12,336 nt of DNA from Rhizopus sp. PT2906 (GCA_025529335.1 JAMYHX010000790.1:1-12336), one strand, 5' to 3'; positions 1 to 8,400 are shown, counted from the stretch's first letter. Program-made: numbers and translations. The notes: generated by a model not told the origin, from the sequence alone.

Positions 1-1
1 C

Positions 2-383
2 TATATGGACTGGCTTAATGTAACTGATGGTATTGACCTTTCCAAGACAAAGAAATCGTTTTTGCGCCGGTAAGTGGACAATTCTGTATTTGGTTTGTTG
101 CATCTAACTCCTTAAAAGTAACTTGAGACCACAGGATGAACACTTGAATAGAATTTTCGTGCGATCTAAACTTCAATACAAGATTGATCAAAGTAGCTAC
201 CATATGTATTATATCGTTGGCTCAGAAGATGTCTTTATTCGCCCTCAACCAAAGAAAGAAAGAGAACGAACATCCAATTGGGAAAAATGGCTATCATCTC
301 CTACCACAGGTTGGTCAAAAGGCTTAGATGAAGAAACACGTACTCTGATGGAAAGAGAAGCAAGAGTTTTATTTAAACAATAA
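2..383 (+). CDS. 3' end of an unrecognised protein-coding gene (partial)
   Basis: Only the last two exons are in the window. Exon A (2-69, entered in phase, base 1 closing the previous codon) reads YMDWLNVTDGID and ends in a split Arg codon at a GTAAGT donor (70). A branch-point-like CTAAC lies at 104-108. Two in-frame acceptors are possible, with the last exon starting at 119 (after AAAAG) or at 128 (after TTGAG); the best-looking CAG at 132-134 would shift the frame. The last exon carries RPQDEHLNRIFVRSKLQY, then an aromatic stretch (YHMYYIVGSEDVF), a basic segment (PKKERER) and a charged helical tail ending LFKQ, stop at 381-383. About 107-110 residues are visible. There is no recognisable catalytic motif, signal or membrane segment. 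I do not recognise the family. The gene is convergent with LCB1, with only 53 nt between the stop codons. Confidence is good that it is coding and nil on function. Confidence 0.7.
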
Positions 384-384
384 A
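379..384 (+). terminator. Possible poly(A) signal AATAAA overlapping the stop codon
   Basis: The hexamer AATAAA occupies 379-384 and overlaps the TAA stop (381-383) of the upstream plus-strand gene. The 53-nt spacer to the LCB1 stop (384-436) is A-rich and contains no other AATAAA on either strand. Fungal poly(A) signals are loose, so this is a weak call. Confidence 0.3.
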
Positions 385-436
385 GTGAAAAGTCGTTAAA
401 AAAAGAGAAAGATTAGTATTAGTATAAATGTAAATA

Positions 437-2236
437 TTATTTCTTCCATTTGCTAAAGATTTTAATGATGGCTGCTTTTACAACATTGGCTGCTTTGTCA
501 TTTTCCTTTTTACTAAGTCCTATTGTTGTGTGGATTTTGATGCTTGGCTTGGGACACTTCAATTCTTGGTCATAGACATATTTGGCTCTTGTCACCAGTA
601 CGCCTTGTGCGGCACATTCATCAACAACATCCTGTAACAATCTTTCTTCTGTTTCCCTGCTTGTTTGAGGAGGAAGGAAGGTGTCCTTGATACGGATATG
701 GAAGAAAGGCGAAGGGCATTGCGTATCAGATGATTCCAAATAGATGTAAGGTTCTAGTGATTTGTGCAAGAGTATCTGACGGAAAGAGGAGACTCTTTCC
801 TGTAATTCATCAAGAAGTGTGGGCTGTTGGCTGATTATACGGAATGCTTCGGATGCAGACACAGCAAGCATAGCAGGCATGGAAGCTGAAAAACAATAAG
901 CAAGACCTGACAGACGTTGATGGTCAATCACTTCAACACTGCCAGCACAGAAACCACCTGAGCCACAAAGTGCGTTGGCTAAGGAACCAACGATCATGTC
1001 AATCTCTTTAGCCTATGATAACAATGAGTCCCTTCGTTTTCATCATGTTTTTGTTACTTACATCAATGTTGTACAAGTCGGTTAAACCTGCCCCGCGCTT
1101 GCCTAGAACACCAATCGATTGGGACTCGTCCAATATCAGTCTGTACTTGAATTTCTTTTTGATTTCAACCTAAAGAGGGGTTATTTACAGGAAGGAAAAC
1201 CCATGATCCAAACTTACCAATTTATCCAAGGGAGCAATGTCACCAAAATTGGCGAAAAGACCTTCAGTGACAATGAAGCGACGAGTTAAGCGTTTCTTAT
1301 GCTATATATGATATAAGATACACGTCTTTTTAAGGGTATATATATATGTTCTTACTTTGATATGTTCAGCTTGAATTTCATTCAATACTCTTTCTAAATC
1401 TTCCATGTCATTATGTTTATAAAAGCGAACGATGGAACGTGAGATTTGGACACCTTTTTGAATGGCAAAACATACACCATCATCTCTATTAAAAGATTAG
1501 TTTCTATAAATGAAAAAGTATGTGTCAACTTACACAACAAGATAATCACCGCGCTTAGCAAATGCTGGGATGACAGAAGAGATGGTAGAGAAACCTTGAG
1601 CGTAAATGATGGCATCATCAGTACCTATAAAGCGAGCGATATCACGTTCCAACTCCATATGAACGTCAATGGTACCATAGAAACCTGGAGGACCACAAGA
1701 GCCAACACCATAGTTTTTTAAAGTGTCTACTGCCTTTGTACGAATTTGTTCGGAAGCAGTTAAATTTAAAAAGTTTGAAGTTGCCAAGTTCATCAACGAC
1801 TTGGCATGTCCAACGACTTTAGCTTTAGCAGATTGAGGTCCGGTGAGAACAGGTATTTTCTCGAGATTGAAGCGATCATAAGAAGACAATTTAGGTGCTA
1901 ATGGCTCTGGTTGCCATTCTTCAATAAGGTCGTCAATTTCCTAATAATTTTAAATAAGCTTTTATAGACAAATATAAATATATATGTGTTTTTTACTTTT
2001 TCGGTTAAAATGACATTATTATCATTCGGCTTATATTTTCTTGAAAGCATATACTTGATAGCAAAAAAGACTAGGAACAGTTCAAGAGCCACACGAAATG
2101 GATCATTTTGGTAAGCATTCTTTAAATAGGATATAGCTAAATTAGAGCCAGGAATAGATATTATAAGTTCAAGTAGATGACTGATGGTCGAATTCATGAA
2201 CAGGGCAAGATCTTGCACCACCTGCTCATTGGACAT
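437..2236 (-). CDS. LCB1: Serine palmitoyltransferase subunit 1 (LCB1/SPTLC1 family)
   Basis: This is the non-catalytic subunit of ER-membrane serine palmitoyltransferase, which with LCB2 condenses serine and palmitoyl-CoA in the first step of sphingolipid synthesis. Exons on the minus strand: 2236-1997, 1940-1534, 1485-1356, 1301-1218, 1169-1062 and 1012-437. The introns are 48-56 nt with GT-AG ends, and every junction keeps frame, giving 514 aa (human about 473, yeast 558). Residues about 48-64 form a hydrophobic N-terminal membrane segment (RVALELFLVFFAIKYML). The alpha-oxoamine synthase fold follows: NYGVGSCGPPGFYGT at 156-170, IIYAQGFST at 191-199, LILDESQSIGVLGKRGAG around 298-315, and GSLANALCGSGGFCAGS from 332. 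In catalytic members the PLP lysine lies in G-T-F-T-K-S; here the aligned residue is Asn336, as expected for LCB1 rather than LCB2. Cys162 sits in the SCGPxGFYG motif that contains human SPTLC1 Cys133. The start at 2236 is the only ATG giving the membrane segment, and it directly follows a pyrimidine tract. The family call is firm; junctions are manual. Confidence 0.95.
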
Positions 2237-2327
2237 CTTTTATAAAATAAAAGAAAGAAAGAAAAAAAAGGGCATCCAAATAGAGAAACACAGCCATTTT
2301 AAGCGTTACACTTTAATTTTATCCAAT
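2237..2327 (-). promoter_or_regulatory. LCB1 upstream region: pyrimidine tract and CCAAT box
   Basis: Immediately before the LCB1 ATG the minus strand carries a pure pyrimidine run (2249-2272, a purine run on the plus strand) with TTTC-type repeats. CT-rich leaders next to the start codon are common in fungal housekeeping promoters. A CCAAT pentamer lies at 2323-2327 on the plus strand (ATTGG with respect to LCB1), about 90 nt upstream of the ATG. No convincing TATA box was seen at a usual distance. The role of these elements is inferred. Confidence 0.4.
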
Positions 2328-2494
2328 CACAGATTATAGTTCCTTCACTTTACACTTGATCAATCGTTCGTATATGTCAAGAGAGACAAGTTACGATGGA
2401 CGTTTCGATCGGATATCTTAAGGGGAGAAAAGAAAGGAGAAGAATGATATAATAAGGTCTGATGACTATTTCCTTTTCGAAAAATAAAACCATC
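2328..2494. other. Intergenic stretch between the LCB1 promoter and the transposon relic
   Basis: This spacer contains no ORF with recognisable content. It is AT-rich and has a purine-rich segment around 2420-2445. It may hold distal LCB1 promoter sequence, but nothing specific can be supported. Confidence 0.4.
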
Positions 2495-2522
2495 ACAGTG
2501 ATTCCAGCAATCATTGTCGCAG
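2495..2522 (+). repeat. Left terminal inverted repeat
   Basis: The 28 bases are the exact reverse complement of 3053-3080 and start with ACAGTGATTCC. The following bases (CCAAGTCAAAATCA) are an imperfect match to the corresponding inner bases of the other end. Confidence 0.85.
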
Positions 2523-2864
2523 CCAAGTCAAAATCAATATCGTTACACCGTTCAGGACAAGGCTAGGTTTTGCGATCTGAAAGTTGAAAAACCTAGCCTT
2601 GTCTTGAACGGTGTAACGAACGTAGTCTCTTTTCGTGTTTGTCTTCTTCATGCGGACATCTTCATCTTTTGACTTGTCAATCGGTATTGGACAAGTCAGA
2701 GAAGATTCAGTAGAGACTGCATTTTTCAAATACTCAGAATGTGTTGCAATCGCTTCAACGATGAATTCACCTCGATCAACAATGTAGTCCATGGGCTCTC
2801 TGGGCCACCATTCTCATCAACAACATTTCCCCTGCCCATCTTCATATAAAAATTTTGTACTCAT
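2511..2864 (-). pseudogene. Broken transposase N-terminal fragment
   Basis: From an ATG at 2864-2862 the minus strand reads MSTKFLYEDGQGKCC and then hits two adjacent TGA stops (2819-2814). The same frame then stays open to 2511 for about 93 codons from 2792. Residues coded at 2633-2586 read KRDYVRYTVQDKARFF, which I recognise as resembling the start of the homeodomain-like helix-turn-helix of Mucorales Tc1/IS630-type transposases. Directly after this the frame runs into an inverted copy of its own sequence, so the rest of the DNA-binding domain and the whole DDE catalytic domain are absent. The frame cannot make a functional transposase. The identification is from remembered family patterns and needs a protein search. 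Confidence 0.5.
2540..2619. repeat. Internal 32-bp fold-back (hairpin) in the element
   Basis: The arms 2540-2571 and 2588-2619 are reverse complements over 32 bp with a single mismatch and are separated by a 16-nt loop (2572-2587). The right arm is the transposase-coding stretch for roughly VRYTVQDKARF; the left arm is an inverted duplicate of it. A transcript in either direction would fold into a near-perfect 32-bp stem. Confidence 0.9.
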
Positions 2865-3052
2865 GTTCAGTTGTAAAGTTTGAAAAGAGAGATCACTTGA
2901 AGAAAAGGGAACTCGCTCTCATTTTATATTTTTTCAAGTAGTCAAGAAACGACGTGATTTCCAAGCAAGCGACTTTGTTTCTAAAAATACGACTTCCACT
3001 TCTGAAAGTACGAAATTGATTTTCATTGGCCAATGACATCAACTTTGATTGA

Positions 3053-3080
3053 CTGCGACAATGATTGCTGGAATCACTGT
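3053..3080 (-). repeat. Right terminal inverted repeat
   Basis: This is the exact reverse complement of 2495-2522. It ends in CACTGT, so the outermost CACTG is followed by TA at 3080-3081, consistent with a TA target site. Confidence 0.85.
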
Positions 3081-3333
3081 AAAAGTAACCAGAAAATGGT
3101 GATTTCATGATAACATCGATGTCTTTTTAATTGACCCTCATAGGATTGGCTTGTCTTTTTGTACTATAATTGATTGTCTTGGTTGCCTGGATACTTCCCT
3201 TTTACGTGACAATGACACTGATCTTGTTTTACATAAAGAGGCACTTGATTGGATATAATTAAAAGAAATAGACATTGTTTCTTTTCTTTCTTTCTTTCTT
3301 TTTTTTCCTTTGCCTCATAAACTAACAGAATAT
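3081..3333 (+). promoter_or_regulatory. Upstream region of the WDR20/CreC gene
   Basis: No coding sequence is apparent. Two ATTGG (inverted CCAAT) pentamers occur, at about 3145-3149 and 3248-3252, the second directly followed by a TATAATTA-like stretch near 3254. A pure pyrimidine tract of TTTC repeats covers 3278-3311 and ends about 22 nt before the proposed ATG. These fit a fungal core promoter and leader, but their function is inferred. Confidence 0.4.
3278..3311 (+). repeat. (TTTC)n pyrimidine tract
   Basis: The run is 34 nt of only C and T, with several TTTC units. It mirrors the shorter pyrimidine tract placed just ahead of LCB1 on the opposite strand. Confidence 0.8.
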
Positions 3334-5450
3334 ATGGTCGACAGTGTAAACATAAGCAAGCTCATCCTAATCAAGCATTAACACTTTCTTTTATATAGTC
3401 GACCTCACATGGAGTAACTAATTTCTTGACGAGAAGACATTCCACTGGAGATGGAAATCTTTCGAATACGTTTATCCTTCCTTCATACCCACCAAGCACA
3501 CCAGGTCATGACTGTCGAGAGTTCAATGCTCCCGAGGGAACCTATTCGTTAGCACACTCTATTTTCATTAGTTCTCTACAACCACTTTACACAGTAGGAA
3601 CTTCAGCCAGTCTAGTGTCTATAAAATACAAAGAATCAACAACCAACCTTCAACGCTATGAAGCACATCCTGGTGCAATGAACTTTAGGCGCATGTTTTC
3701 AAGTAGCAGTAGTAACAGTAATGGTCATAATATTCATTCTACATCCAATAATATCGATTCAGACGACGAGCAGCATGTTTTTGGCACAACACCTTCCAGT
3801 TCTTCTTCAAGCTGCAATAACAACCATACGAGTAAACATCATATCATGCCTATCCCAGAAGATGAAACAAGTTCAACTACAAAGCTATCATTTCTAAGCA
3901 GGAATCATAGTCGACAGCATCATTCAAGGAAACCAAAGACAAGTATCACAAAAACAAATTCGAGCTTTGTACAGAAAATCATAACAAACGATCAACTTGC
4001 CAAAATATTGATGTCAAGGACAAGTGATGATACCAACTTATTTTATAATTGTGGCACTAGCTTTATCTGGATGGATGCATCAGGGAATCCAAAGGTAGCA
4101 AGAAGAGAGAGATCGATCACTAGTAATACTCACCCTTCTTTGTTTAGGAGCCCTTATCCAGAACTGTATTCACAAGAGCATGTCCAACTTCACATGATGT
4201 TAATCTACTGACCAGGGCAGCAGATCAATTAGATCTTATCATCGGCTTTACTTCTGGAGATATTATCTGGTTTGATCCGCTATGTAATAAATATGGAAGA
4301 ATCAATAAAGGCGTAAAGTACATGGACGTAATCATACTTGTCATGAACTCATTGTTTAGTATTAGGGCATTATGAACTCAACATCCATCACCATGATTAA
4401 ATGGCTACAAGGCTATGATAATCTATTCATGGCTTCCTTTCAAGATGGAAGTATTATGATCTTTGACAAAGATAAAGAAGATGAACTATTTCATCCAGAT
4501 CCTGTTCCAAATGTAAAAGATAAAAAACTATTCAAGATTTCAAAACATCCTTCAAAGATTGCATCCAAGTGCAACCCTGTCTCACATTGGAAACTATCAT
4601 ATCAATCCATCACTGGTATGTCTTACTTTCATTACTTGATCCTGTCTAACATTGTTTTTCTCTTAGCTTTTGCATTTTCTCCAGATTGTCAACATGTTGC
4701 TATTGTGGGCCTTGATGGTTTACTACGTATTGTCAATATATTGCATGAAAGTTTAAATGATGTTTATGAATCTTATTACGGTGGCCTCTTTTGTGTGGCA
4801 TGGAGCCCAGATGGAAGATACATCATTGTAAGTTGCATTCTTATTTATAACTCAAGCACTGACTTCTTCCATAAAATAGACAGGTGGACAAGATGACCTT
4901 GTTACTATATGGGCATTTAAAGAGCAAAGGATCATTGCAAGATGTCAAGGACACCACTCTTGGGTAAAACTTTTATTTTGTATACTATTTTCTCATAAAC
5001 TAACCGTAACATGACAGGTGAGAGGTGTCGCATTCGATCCTTGGAGATGTGATGAAAAAGTATACCGTTTTGCTAGTGTAGGAGAGGACGCAAAGTTGAT
5101 CTTGTGGGACTTTTCTGTCAGTGCACTGCATAAACCAAAAACGGTAAAATAAATCACGTGCATCTCTTTAAATACTCATCATCCTTTATTAGAAAGCAGG
5201 AAATAGAAACAGAGGCACATCTGTTTCTTCTGTCAATTCACCTCCACTGTCAAGTATCCTAGCTACCATTCAAGATAAAGGACCCGTCATTCATCCTGTG
5301 CTTTCAAAGACTGAAGTTGCCTTTTTACAGCCTACGGTGATCAGAACGATTCATAGTGATCCATGCGTGGGTATTTACTTTAGAGAGGATGCTATTGTGA
5401 CAACAGATAAAAGAGGAAGAATAAACATTTGGCAAAGGCCGCGTCAGTAG
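3334..5450 (+). CDS. WD40 deubiquitinase regulator, WDR20/CreC family
   Basis: In animals WDR20 activates the USP12/USP46 deubiquitinases; in Aspergillus CreC stabilises deubiquitinase CreB in carbon catabolite repression. Exons: 3334-3345, 3399-4094, 4148-4312, 4366-4615, 4667-4827, 4880-4963, 5018-5143 and 5193-5450. The seven introns are 49-54 nt with GT-AG ends and consistent phases, giving 583 aa. Family landmarks in order: EGTY at about 50-53; a Ser/Asn-rich low-complexity insert at about 105-145; TSHDVNLLTRAADQLDLIIGF after the third exon begins; then WD repeats including ITMIKWLQGYDNLF, FAFSPDCQHVAIVGLDGLLR, FCVAWSPDGRYIITGGQDDL, SWVRGVAFDP with RFASVGEDAKLILWDF, and a last blade DAIVTTDKRGRINIW. 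The TGGxDDLVTxW motif is strongly WDR20-like. The start is the least certain part: the main exon has no upstream ATG, and a four-codon first exon (MVDS) joined across a 53-nt intron restores a clean frame. The gene is convergent with the Rim15-like gene. Confidence 0.9.
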
Positions 5451-5468
5451 TAGTAATAGTAATAATAA
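5448..5468 (+). repeat. Seven consecutive in-frame stop codons
   Basis: Starting at the natural stop of the WD40 gene, the same frame reads TAG TAG TAA TAG TAA TAA TAA. The run is a short TAR trinucleotide microsatellite that forms a multiple-stop cassette. Confidence 0.9.
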
Positions 5469-5498
5469 ACTAATGCTTGTCTTTATTTATTACACAAA
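5451..5498. terminator. Shared 3' region of two convergent genes with AATAAA on both strands
   Basis: Only 48 nt separate the WD40 stop (5450) from the Rim15-like stop (5499). The plus strand has AATAAA at 5464-5469. The minus strand has two overlapping AATAAA hexamers at 5487-5482 and 5491-5486, 8-17 nt past its stop codon. If used, the cleavage sites would lie inside the opposite gene's 3' UTR or coding end, so the mature transcripts would overlap. Confidence 0.55.
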
Positions 5499-8400
5499 TC
5501 AAATGGGCGTCTTTAAAGGATGAGTTAATAAAGTTGTTTCATGATTATGTTTGACGAATTGCTTTAACCGTTGTGATATCACATCCTTTGTCACGGGTTT
5601 ACTGAGGATATCATCAAAGGCACCTGCCAGCTGTACAGTTCGTTCATAAGCTGTGACTGCAATAATGGGGGTATCTCTGTTATTGTTATTCGTTGACTTT
5701 ATCATTCTTGCCGCCGTTTCGCCATCAATAATGGGCATACGAATATCCATAAAGATGATGTCATATCGAACATCACTCATTGCAGTTCGAATAGCCTGTG
5801 CTCCATTTCGAACAATCACACATCGGCAGTGAAGAGTCTGAAGAATAGTCTCGATGATCTTACAGCTGATAGGATTATCGTCTGCTATAAGACAGGCAAG
5901 GGGTCTGCTTCTTGTTGCAGGTTCTAATTTTGGTTTTGTAAGTGAATTACTACTAGTACTACTGTTGGTAGAGGGCTTTATGTCTGCCCTTCCCAAAGGC
6001 AAATGACTGTCTTCTTGAACAGAATGACGAAGATGATGATCATGCTTCTGGCTCGTTCGAGGTCCAGGAGAGCTATTGCTTACGGATACAGTTGTTTTGC
6101 TATGGTCAATGGAAGGAGTGGAAGCAGACCGTGTTCTCTGATGATGAGGGGTATTCTTGGTACTCTTTTCTGACATCTTTGTGGGTATATGAGGCGCAGT
6201 AAAATCGCCACGCCGACCAGACACACCTGGAGCCTTGGACGAATTCGATGGTGACACGGACAATGGAGTGGCAACGATGGAAGAAGTAAAGGAAGATGTG
6301 CCTGCTTGTTGGGCTGAACAGCTGTCGTTCAGTAGACTAGCGTTCTTGTTTCTACTAGGAGAGAATTTGCGTTTAGAGGGAAGCGATCCAGCTGAATCAC
6401 TGTTTATGGATATGCTATCGTTTCTAATCTTTCGAATCATGTCCTCATTTGCCTTTTCTAAAACCGGTAAATTCTTATACATAAATGTTCCAAAATCCGT
6501 ATTATCAGAGTCATCGCCATCTGTGCTTTCCTTTTTACTTTTCTCTGCGTAGGCTGGCTTGCCGCGCTTGTCAGCCAGGGGTATCACATTTTCAGGATTT
6601 TGTTCTCGAATGATGGCTTTTGCACGCTCAACCTGAGCCTTTGCCGATTCATCTAGTTGTTCATCTGAGGTAGCTTCATTTGGTATATTCATCGTCGCTC
6701 CACGAGCATCAAAGTAATCAGTGTCTTCCATACCAGCAGGTTGTGGGATGAACGAAGGGGACTCAGTTAAGAGTGTATCCCAGTTGATGCTTTTGAAGAA
6801 CGGATGCTGTTTGACCTCTTCGGCTCCATGATATCCTAAGCGTTTGGTCGGATCTAGAGTCATTAGACGCTCCATAAAATCCCTTGCTTCAGGTGATATT
6901 TCAATCATGTCTTCATGCCAGTCAATACGTCGTGAAAGTATATTCTCAAACACTTTGTCTGGTGTTTCAGCATGGAAGGGTGGAATACCATACAAAAACT
7001 CATAACAAATGACACCCAGAGCCCACTAAGGATAGGGAGTTAGTATCTTTTATACTACAGTTTGATATCTACTTACCCAATCTACCATAGAGTCTTGGCC
7101 TGTACCTAGGATGCTTTCTGGAGCCAAGTAATCAGGAGTACCAACAGCTTGACGTGGTATGGCGCTAGTCCTTTCTTTGCTTTCTTTCTCAGATTTCTTA
7201 AGATTAGATGAAGTCAATGACTCTGATAGTGTGGATGACAGATGTCGACGATGATTGCGCGATTCAGGAGAGGCTTGATTCAGAATATTTTCATTGGTTG
7301 TCGAATTGATGACAGAAGGAGTACTTGTTCCAGAACTAGGATGGCCCTGATCGAATAATAAGCTAAAATAAGAGTGCTTGTAAACTGTGCCTGTTGGTGT
7401 CGTGGGTTGTTCTGCTGGTGACTGAGGAGGCGTTCCCGAACGAGATGGCGCAGGAGACGTAGGCTGTTCGCGGTCATGATAGGATGTCGTTGTCAGCTCA
7501 TCTCTCACCCGACGATCAAGAAAACCAATTCTCGATAGACCAAAGTCTGTCAGCTTGAGATGACCGTTTTGATCAATGAGTAAATTATCAGGCTTTAAAT
7601 CACTAAAAGCGCATAAAGAAAGATTAGATAACATGTGTGTACTTTAATGTATACCACTTACCGATGAATGATATTCTTGCTCTGTAGATATTCCAAGCCG
7701 AGTGTGACTTCAGCCAGATAATTACGAGCCCAATCTTCGGGTAGACTACCAAGCGCCTTTATAAGAGCTGAACAATCACCGCCGTTTAGATATTCTAGCA
7801 CGAGATAGAGGTAGTCTTTGGACTGAAACGTATAGTACAGTTTTGTGACAAAGGGACTGTCTGTCTGTGACATCAGTATCATTCTTTCAGCCTTCACATT
7901 TGTCACTTGATTCTTGGCGATCATATCTGATTTCTTTAAAAATTTAATAGCGTAGTAATCACCTGTAGTCCGCTTTTTGGCCAAGAAGACTGAACCGAAA
8001 GCGCCTTTGCTGATGGGCTTAATGATGTCAAAGTCCTTGATACTAGGGAACGTCGGTCGAGAGACAACTGGTGCATGGAGTGGTGACAACGGTGACTTTC
8101 CTGGCACAGTACCTGACTGATTACTGTTGGGCGTGTTAGAGCCAGACGAAAGGTGCCCTTTACTGTTGACAGCTGTATTCTTTGGACGAAGAGCAGGTGA
8201 GCCAATAGGCGTTTCAATAGTTTCCATTTCGACAATAGGAGTACTTGTTGCATCGGGCGTTAGAGATTTGAGTCGCCGTGATAGACGCTCGATCACTCCA
8301 GAGGATCGTCGCCGCCTCCAGGACTTGATACGATCAAATAATCCTCTTTTACCGAGCATGTTCTGTTCCTTCTCGCCTCCCTTTTTCTCTTCCGCTTCTT

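Larger units (their letters stand above)
2495..3080 (-). mobile_element. Small non-autonomous Tc1/mariner-like element (MITE-like relic)
   Basis: The segment is bounded by 28-bp perfect inverted repeats (2495-2522 and 3053-3080), beginning ACAGTGATTCCAGC when read from either end, with weaker similarity for about 12 more bases inward. A CAGTG terminus next to a TA dinucleotide is typical of Tc1/mariner elements. On the right the CACTG end is followed by TA (3080-3081); on the left the corresponding dinucleotide is CA (2494-2495), which could be a decayed TA duplication. Inside, on the minus strand, is a broken 5' portion of a transposase-like reading frame, followed by an inverted copy of part of itself. 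At about 585 bp it is too short to be autonomous. The superfamily assignment rests on TIR ends and remembered similarity of the fragment, not on a search. Confidence 0.65.

Noticed and set aside
132..134. CAG as the acceptor for the last intron of the first gene
   Set aside because: Although it is the best consensus, it joins out of frame with the preceding exon and gives an immediate stop.
1446..1721. Plus-strand open frame of 91 codons over LCB1 exons 2-3
   Set aside because: It is antisense to conserved LCB1 sequence and covers one of its introns.
2241..2249. TATAAAATA as a TATA box for LCB1
   Set aside because: It lies only a few bases from the ATG, on the wrong side of any plausible leader.
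2893..3108. Minus-strand open frame of 71 codons crossing the right TIR
   Set aside because: It spans the element boundary, has no recognisable domain, and is out of frame with the transposase fragment.
4095..4147. Frameshift or truncated protein ending at 4211 in the WD40 gene
   Set aside because: A 53-nt intron with a GTAGCA donor and TTTAG acceptor restores the HDVN motif reading frame, so the gene is intact.
5144..5192. Frameshift in the WD40 gene near the end of exon 7
   Set aside because: A 49-nt GT-AG intron explains the frame change and restores the family sequence.
6235..6552. Plus-strand open frame opposite the kinase-receiver linker
   Set aside because: Shadow of the real minus-strand exon.
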